Below, piece after piece: positions 28,001-37,000 of a stretch of 64,000 nt of DNA (positions are counted from its first letter, which is position 1; each line of letters begins with the position of its first letter). Both the position numbers and the translations under genes were made by a program. Location of the stretch: contig NZ_SJPM01000001.1 in assembly GCF_007859915.1 (NCBI RefSeq), forward strand, positions 733,502-797,501. The letters are read 5' to 3'. The notes beneath the pieces are model-generated. The model was not told where the DNA came from and ran no database searches. It was given only the letters and a program-made list of their open reading frames with translations. The DNA comes from Neorhodopirellula pilleata. GTDB taxonomy: Bacteria; Planctomycetota; Planctomycetia; Pirellulales; Pirellulaceae.

Positions 28001-31000
28001 ATCCCGGTCGCACTACTGGCCGCAACCGAATCAACATCCGCATCGATGGACCTTGCGTCGGCAACCGACACGTTGTTGCCAGACGTCACATTCCCGATTT
28101 GGCCAACGGAATCACCATCGGAATCCGCAACTGCAACAAGGTTTCGAGAAGTCACATTGGTTATCGAAGCATTGTTATCAAGGATGTCTCGCTGAGCGTC
28201 CAAACGCACATCGGCGGATCCGGCGTTGATCCAACCAAGCAGAATATCGCTCTCGTTGGTGGCACGTATGAAAACGTTTCCACCATCTGTGTCCGTGTCA
28301 GCGACTGGCGACATGATCACACCATCGTTTCCGACCCCTTCGACAGTCTGATTGAATGCCGAAATGAAAATAGTGCCATCGCCCGACGTCGACACATCTG
28401 CGTTCTGAAAAATATCGTCGTTAGCGAACAGAGTGACATGACCAGAGCCGGTTTGAACATTTGCATTGGTGATGACATCACTGGAAAAACCTCGCGCCTC
28501 GAAAAGCAAATCGCCAGCGCCAACTACGTTGACGCCGATTCCATCGGTTCCACCGTTGATCGTGATCCTGCCGTTCTCGGTGACCAGCTTGATCGGACCA
28601 TTGACGCTTGTCGTCAAATCTTCCAGTACAGCCAGACTGCGTGCTTCGCTCACATCCGTTGTTCCGCTATCGAAGTCGCTGCGACGCACACCTTCAATGT
28701 CAATGCTCACCGCCGACGCTGTATCGACCATAATGGATCCTCCAGCAGCTAGTTCTCGCAAATAGATGCCGCTGGCGGATAAGGCTGCCACCGTGTCGAC
28801 ATTCAAGTCCATCGCGAGGTTGTTCGTGGACGATGTCGTTCCACTTGCGCCACCGATGATGGTTCCGGCTCGCAAGGACAACGATGTTGAGGCTGCCCCG
28901 ATTGTTTCTTGAATATTGATTGACCCGGCGTTGGCATCCGTGATGCTCCCGCCGGCTTGCAGTGCGATCCGGTTAGCGGTCGCATTGGTGACACTGATCA
29001 CACCGAGCGTGATACTGTTGCCCGCCAGGCCGAGTACATCTTGTCCCCCAGAGGTGATCGTGGTGTCCCCGTTCATCGTCCAATTGCCTGCGCTCGCTTG
29101 GACTAACACGTCGCCGGTGGTTGTGGTGATGTCTCCGCTGTTCGACTGGGTAACGTTCTGGGCCGCGATCAGGCCAACTTCGCCTGCGGTGCTACTGATG
29201 AGTGCCGTTTGGCGAATGTCCTCACCGGCTTCGATCAGGATATCCCCGTTGAGGCTCGTGACGGACGAATCGAGATCGATGTCGGTTCCCGCAACCATGT
29301 AGATCGTGCCGCTGCCCGAAGTGGTCACTCTCTCGCTGACTTCAACGCTTCGGTCGGCATCGAGCGTGATGTGCCCCGTGCCGCTGGTGATGCTGGCATT
29401 GACGATCACGTCACTGCTGGTGCCCCGTGCTTCCAACAACACATCGCCGGTTCCGTTAGCACGGACACCTGCAGTGTCCGCACCACCGTTGATCGTGATC
29501 CTGCCGTTCTCGGTGACCAGCTTGATCGGACCGTTGACGCTTGTCGTCAAATCCTCCAGTACAGCCAGACTGCGTGCTTCGCTCACATCCGTTGTTCCGC
29601 TATCGAAGTCGCTGCGACGCACACCTTCAATGTCAATGCTCACCGCCGACGCTGCATCGACCATAATGGATCCTCCAGCAGCTAGTTCTCGCAAATAGAT
29701 GCCGCTGGCGGATAAGGCTGCCACCGTGTCGACATTCAAGTCGATCGCGAAGTTGTTCGTGGACGATGTCGTGCCACTTGCGCCACCGATGATGGTTCCG
29801 GCTCGCAAGGACAACGATGTTGAGGCTGCCCCGATTGTTTCTTGAATATTGATCGACCCGGCGTTGGCATCCGTGATGCTCCCGCCGGCTTGCAGTGCGA
29901 TCCGGTTAGCGGTCGCATTGGTGACACTGATCACACCGAGCGTCATACTGTTGCCCGCCAGGCCGAGTACATCTTGTCCCCCAGAGGTGATCGTGGTGTC
30001 CCCGTTCATCGTCCAATTGCCTGCGCTCGCTTGGACTAACACGTCGCCGGTGGTTGTAGTGATGTCTCCGCTGTTCGACTGGGTGACGTTCTGGGCCGCG
30101 ATCAGGCCGATGTCGCCTGCCGTGCTACTGATAAGTGCCGTTTGGCGAATGTCATCACCGGCTTCGATCAGGATATCCCCGTTGAGGCTCGTGACGGACG
30201 AATCGAGATCGATGTCGGTTCCCGCAAGCATGTAGATCGTGCCGCTGCCCGAAGTGGTCACTCTCTCGCTGACTTCAACGCTTCGGTCGGCATCGAGCGT
30301 GATGTGCCCCGTGCCGCTGGTGATGCTGGCATTGACGATCACGTCACTGCTGGTGCCCCGTGCTTCCAACAACACATCGCCGGTTCCGTTAGCACGGACA
30401 CCTGCAATGTCCGCACCACCGTTGATCGTGATCCTGCCGTTCTCGGTGACCAGCTTGATCGGACCATTGACGCTCGTCGTGTGTAGGTCTTCCAGTTCGT
30501 TGACCGAATGATCGAAGTTGACGTTGGCAGATGTCGCATCGTTGAAGATGCGATTTGCATCGATTTCGACCGTCACTGAGGCCACGCTGTCGACCGTAAT
30601 CGAATCCCCGTCGGCCAGTTCTTGTAGGTAGATTCCGCTGGCGGATGAAGCGGCGAGGTTGGTGACTTCCGTGTCGATCGCATTTGCGTTGGTCGCAAGT
30701 CCCAGGTTGCCAGCGTTGTCGCCGATGGAGTCTCCCGCAAAGATGATAAGATTGGTCGCTCGAACATTGGTGGTCGGTCCTCCAGCATCGTTGTTGTCGA
30801 GTACGCTATCGGAACTAGCAACCAACGATACATTCGTCGCATCAATCAGCCCGAGCCGAAGTTTACCGCTTGCGGCGGTCGCGATGACGTCGGTTCCTGC
30901 GTCAATGGATGTACCAGCCGCCATGGTGATGTTATCGCCGGCTTTCATTGAAACGCTACCACCCGTCGTGATGTCCGCTGTGATGGTGGCGGACGTTTGG

Positions 31001-34000
31001 CTAATATCGATACCAGAATCGATACCAATATCCCCGGATGTACTCGTTAGGTCAGCGTTCAAAGTCACATCGTTAGCCGCCACGATCAAGATATCGCCAT
31101 TATCCGTCGAAATGCCGGTTTCATTGGCATCGGTGGTGTCGTTGAGCAAGACGGAGCCATGGACCGCTTCGACGAGAACGGAGCCGGTTTCAGTGGTGAA
31201 CAGATCGTCGTTGATCGTGATATCGTTTCCGGCGGAAAGATGAACACTACCGGTACCGCCGTTGATGTCCGCGTTGGTGATAATATCTGTCGTCGCTTCA
31301 TCGGCTGCGATACGGATGTTTGCCGCTCCGGTAGCGACAACGCTGTTGCCGTCGGTGGAACCTACGCCGGTGGCACCGTCGTTCAAGGTAATGTTGCCAC
31401 TAGCCGTCGTCAGGACGATTGAACCGTTGGTGGCGACGAGATCGCTTTGCGCTGCATCGTCGATCGTCGTCAGGCTGCTATCGGAGTTGACTTTCTGCGT
31501 GGTCGCAGCAACGTCAGTCACCGTGATCGCGTCGGTTTCGCGAAGAAAGAGGCCACCAATGGAGGTTCGCCCCGAGACAGAATTTATCGTCGTTTCCAAA
31601 TGGTTGCCCGCCTCACCGGCTCCGATCGCGGCGTTCAGCCGCAAACTGTTGGCGATGATATCCGGTGCGGAATCACCGGCAGTATCCGCATCGAGGATCG
31701 ATGCGAGATCGCTAGTAAGGGCAACATTGGCGTTGGTGGTGATTCGTCCCAATGTCACGTTGCCCCCCGCATCGGCGTGGATATCTCCGTCGGTTGCCCT
31801 CAGCACGGCATCGGCGGCCATGGTAAATGCACCGGTACCCGCATCAACGTGAATGGTGCCGGTGCCGGTCGTGTCGACTGAAACGGTTGCCGTGAGTTCA
31901 ATCGCGTCAGCGGACATTAAAGTGACGTGGCCCCCGGCGCTGCGGACGTCGGCGTTGGCTGTGATGTCGGAACCAACGTTCTCGGCGCTCAACAGAACAT
32001 TGCCCGCGTCAAGATTGATGACGTCTTCGTTGACGACGAGGGCGCCTGCCGATCGCAGTGTGATGTGGTCACCACCGGTGACATCATCATTCGCATCAGT
32101 GATGGCGATGCCCGACAGCAAGTCAAACGTGCCGACGGTGACGCCGCTGCCGTCGACGTCGTGCAATCGGATGCTGCCGGATTTAGTGACGGTCGCGAGG
32201 GTGTTGACGTTCAAGTCAATGTCATCGACGGAGCCAATGCCGCTCCCCGCCCTCAACGCAAGTTCGTCGACGGTGATGTTCGCTACCTCCTCGCCCGCAA
32301 CGAACATCGTGAGGTTGTCCGTGATGGATCCCGAATCATTACCGTTCGAATCGGCGGTCAGGCGGGCGTCGCCCGACGTGCTGCTGACGATGCTAACGGC
32401 GATACTATCGGTCGCTACGAGCGTGATTAAGCCGGAGCCACTGCCGGTGGTGGTTCCGTCGGCCATCGAGATGCTGCCGTTGTCGGCCGTTATGACGATG
32501 GTACCAGCTCCGTCGGAATCTCCCGTGACGATGTCTGCGTTCTGGTGGACCACGTCTGCTGTAAGGTCGATATTGCCGCTGGTGGAACTGACGACACCGT
32601 TCGTTTCAAGTGTTCCGCTGTCAACATCAACGACAATGTCGCCGCTGGTCGTCCGAATGATCTCGTTCGTTGTGACGTTTCCTGAGAACGCATGCAGGTT
32701 TACATCGCCAGTAGTGGCGGTAACTCCGGTCGTTTCCGCGAAACAACTTCCCGCCGTGATGGCGTCAACTGTGAAGCCTCCGTCGTTGATGAAATGAATC
32801 GCCCCGATTGAGTGCGCAGCGAAGATATTGATATCATTGGTGGTCGATGAGAGTGCAATTCCGCCCGAGCCCGATCGGACACCAAGGGCATTTGCGTGGA
32901 TCGCACCCGAGGTTTCTTTTTGAAAGATCTCGCCGTCGGTACTTTCTGCCTGAAGACGAACGCTTGCGGCTCCTGCAGAGATGCTTGCTCGCAGATCGAG
33001 ATCGTCATTGAGGACGCATAACGTCACGTCATCGTCCGTCGTTATGATGCCGTTGGATGCGTTGACGGTTCCTACCGTCAGTGTATCAGCGTCACGATAA
33101 GCAATCGCTCCATCGGTGAACGCAGCGATCACGTCGACATCGTTGCTGACGCTCTGGTCCAGCATGAATGATCCTGCTGCCGCTTCGCTAATCAACTCCA
33201 GCGAATTGCCAACGATGTTTCCGGTGGCCGCTTGGGTTGCCGCGCCTTCACCATTGAGATCGAGTCGTATGATGCCAAAAGTCGTGTTGGCGGTGATAGC
33301 GCCATCGAGCGTCATTTCTCCGATGTCGTCATCATCGTTGAATCCTGAATCAAGTATCAAGTTGCCCGCGACGGCCTCGATGATCGAACCGCTCTGTAAC
33401 CTGAGACTGTCGCCTGCTTCAAGCGTGATATCACCAGCAGTTGCTCGGACCGTTACCGCCGCGTCGACAGTTAAATTGTCATCGGCTGCCGCTGCTTCAT
33501 TTGCTCGAAGGACAATTGAATCAGAAGTCGTCACGTTGTGACTGATTGTGAGCGACCCATTTACGATACCCAAGACTTCGTTCGTAACCGAGGAGGCACT
33601 CAACCCGACGCCACCGCCACGGCTTGACGTGTCTCCGATGACGAGCCCACTAGTGTTTTCGAATCTCGCGACTCCTCCGACTTCCAACGCAAGCACATTG
33701 GCGTCGATCTCGAACGGCACGACACCAAAATCCGCATCCGCTCCGTTGGCTCGGATGGTCAGTTCATTGGCGATGAACTTGGCGTCGCCGGGGACTCCGA
33801 GTTGGCGGATATCCGAATCGGTCACCGTAACGAACAGACTCCCTGACGTTTCGATTCGGCTATTCCTTGAGACCAGCACACCGTCAACCGACATTCCACT
33901 GCCTTCGCCTTGACCAACGATCACGATGGTTCCGTCGCCAGTGTCGCTAATCATGCCACCCGCGGCACCGGTGAGAAGGACCCCAGTATTCGAATCACCG

Positions 34001-37000
34001 GAACCGCGACCTACTCCCGCGATGGTGATGCCACCACCATGGGAACGAACCGCCGTGTCACCAAGTGCTGTCGACGCGACCACAACGCCGCTGTTACCGG
34101 AACCGCCGTCTCCGCCAGTGCCCGTGATAACGACTGCTCCGCTCGCGAAGACCTCCGCGCCGTCGGACAAGAGCACTCCCTGATTATTGTCACTCGAGTT
34201 GATAGACGAAGCATCCTGGCCGTTGGAGCCTCCCGTGCCAACAAGGTTCAAACCACCTGTTCCAGCTGTAATCCGGGCGGACTCACCGACAACGAAAATT
34301 CCGCGGTTGAAGTTATCTCCTTCTCCGCCGGTCCCGGCGATCGAGACATTTCCCGACCCACTGGCCTGAACCGTGCTCCTGTTTACCAGTACGCCAAAAT
34401 TACCCGATGTCGTTGCGTCGCTGGTACCGATTCCCACAACGGAGATATCACCGCTGCCTGTGGTTGACAACATTGCGTTAAAGAACCGGATCGCCCCAAA
34501 ATTGTCGTTGGCCAGTGGTGAATTTCCGGCGTCGAATTGGATCTCGCCGTCCTGAGTTGTGATCGAACTCCCAGGATTGAGAATGATGGTACGGCCAGCG
34601 TTGAAGGTAACGTTACCGGTTTGGCCGCTCGTCGTCGCAGCGGTCGTATCGATCGCGATGCCTTCGACAACGATCGATTCTGCGGTGACCAAGAGATCAC
34701 CTGAATTTCCGAGCACGTGGTCCCCCAGCGTTAGATCAGTGTTCAGGTTCACTGAATCGTTACCGGTGTCTCCGTCAATAAAGATCGCCGATCGAAATTC
34801 CGCGTCGATCGAATTGATGTTGACGACATCATCTCCAACGCCGGCGTTAATCGCTAGCCGCGTATTGGAGTTAGCAAAACTGATATCCGGTCCGAGCGAA
34901 GATTGGATCAGGTTATCAACCGCGCCGAACGCGACGTCCGGCTTGATCTCATTGCCCATGAAGTCGGTGGAAATCATTCCAACGAAGTCACCGGGAGCGG
35001 TCACCTCAATCGTTTCGTCCCCGCCGTTTTCGGTCGAGGAGTACAAGAACGATCGCTGATCAACACTCAGTTCATCGCGAATCGGCTCGACGCCCGAGAA
35101 TGTGATCACTGTCGATAGAAGACCATCGACAAGCGTGATCGTTCCATTGTGCCCCTTGATCGGATCGGCTACGCCCAACGCATAAACGACCGAATCCACA
35201 ACAGGTTGGTCGGCCTCTGATTTCAGCAAGACCAACGTGTCCCCGCCGTTGATTCCATCGCTTTCGAGCGCATTGCCATTCCCGTTCTGAATGCCACCAT
35301 TGAAGGTGATGCCATTGATAAGACTGAAGTGCCCTCCTTGAGTCTCGGTCGGCTGCACGATAATGAAGACGTCGTCGCCGCCGTACCCTTCGAACGTGAA
35401 TGAATCGACGTCGGTAAAATGAAACGTTCCAACAAAGTCCGGAGCGACGCCGGTGACGTTTCGCGTTAGCGTGAAATAACCATCGTTGTCACTGGTAAAT
35501 GTAACCATCAACAGGTCATCTTCATCGGTTCCGGTCACCAAAACGTCTTCGGTTCCGAACGAATTGAGTTCTTCCTGATTGGCGCCGATATGCGGAATGC
35601 TCGTCGTGATGTCGCCTTGATACTCGGTGGACTGATAACCAGCCGACGAGCCGAATCGCAATTGATAGAACTCCTCCAGTGAATCGCCAACGAATGGGAT
35701 GTTCGGGTCATCTCCGGCGAAGAATGGATTGGCGGTAGAACCGGTGATGTTGCTGGGGTCGAGCGTTTGATTGGAATCGGCGTAAGTGCCAGCTGCACCG
35801 TTGAAGAAGGCGTTGTTTAAGACAGCGGCGTTGCTTGGTGTAACGACGCTGTATCCTGTTACGGGAGGCAAAGGTGGAAGTTGTTGCAAGAACAGTTCTA
35901 TGCTGGTGCCGCTATCGCCGAGATACGTGTTCTCTATCGTTGGGGCTAAATCAAATCCCCAGTGGGCGACGAGGTCCGTGTGAGCGCTGACACCATTGTT
36001 GCGGATATCGAGCAGTTCTGTAGTAGAGAGTGCTGAATCGTACCAAGCAATGTCATCCATTAACCCGTCAAAAAAGCGGCCGCTTCCCGGATCACGTCCG
36101 ACATTCATCAGTCCATTGACCGTGTCCGTTATGGAAGTCCAATTAAGATCGCCGGGGCTAAAATTGTTGAGGTACGTCGACTCGATGCCGTTCAGATAGA
36201 CCCGCATCTCGGAGGATGAAAAGTCCCATGTGTACTGAATGTTATGCCAACCAGAATTCAACGTTGTTCCATCACCTCCACTGCGAATGACAAAATCGCC
36301 GTTGCCGGTAGTCCGTCCATAAAGCTGCCCGCCACCGTTGGTGCGATATTGCATCTCAAAGCCTGAATTCTCAGGGCCTTCGAAAAACTGGTTGCGCGTC
36401 CCCGTATTGTCCATCTGCACCCAGAAGTTCAACGTTCCGCCTTCGCCGACATCGAAAGTGGGATCCTGGAAGGTCGCGAAGTCATCCGCTCCGTCAAACG
36501 ATAATGCCCCGCCAAAGACGCCCTGGGAGGCTTGGTACTCGGGACCGAACGGGACAATGCCCTCGGTCGTCAGGTGCAGTGGAATGCCATTTTGGTTATC
36601 GACGGCAACGTTTCCGGATATCTGATCAAAGTCCCAGTGAGCGAGCAGGTTGGCACCGGTATAGGCACTCACTCCGCTTTCCTTGATCGACATGATTTCC
36701 GACGCGGTGAGCGCCTCGTTGAAGATGCCGATGTCATCCATCTTGCCCGGATAAATCCGGTCAGGGTTAGCCGGATCCGATCCCACACGAATCAGTTGAT
36801 CGGCGGTGTTTGCTGCGGTTGACCAAGACGAATTCGCCGGTGTGAAGGCCCCCAAATACGACGCTTCAACGCCGTTAAGATAGATGGCGGTGGACTGGGT
36901 GGCAAAGTCCCAGCTAACGGCAACGTGTGTCCATGTGTCGGCCGTAAAAGAGCCCGTCGAGGAATAGGTGAGCGAGCTACCTTCACTGCTATCCGGATAG

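Noticed and set aside
27368..32797. Long plus-strand open frames opposite the giant gene
   Set aside because: Low-complexity products (Ser/Thr/Pro/Val-rich) that arise from the complement of the repetitive Asp/Gly/Thr coding sequence; some are duplicated only because the 933-bp repeat is.
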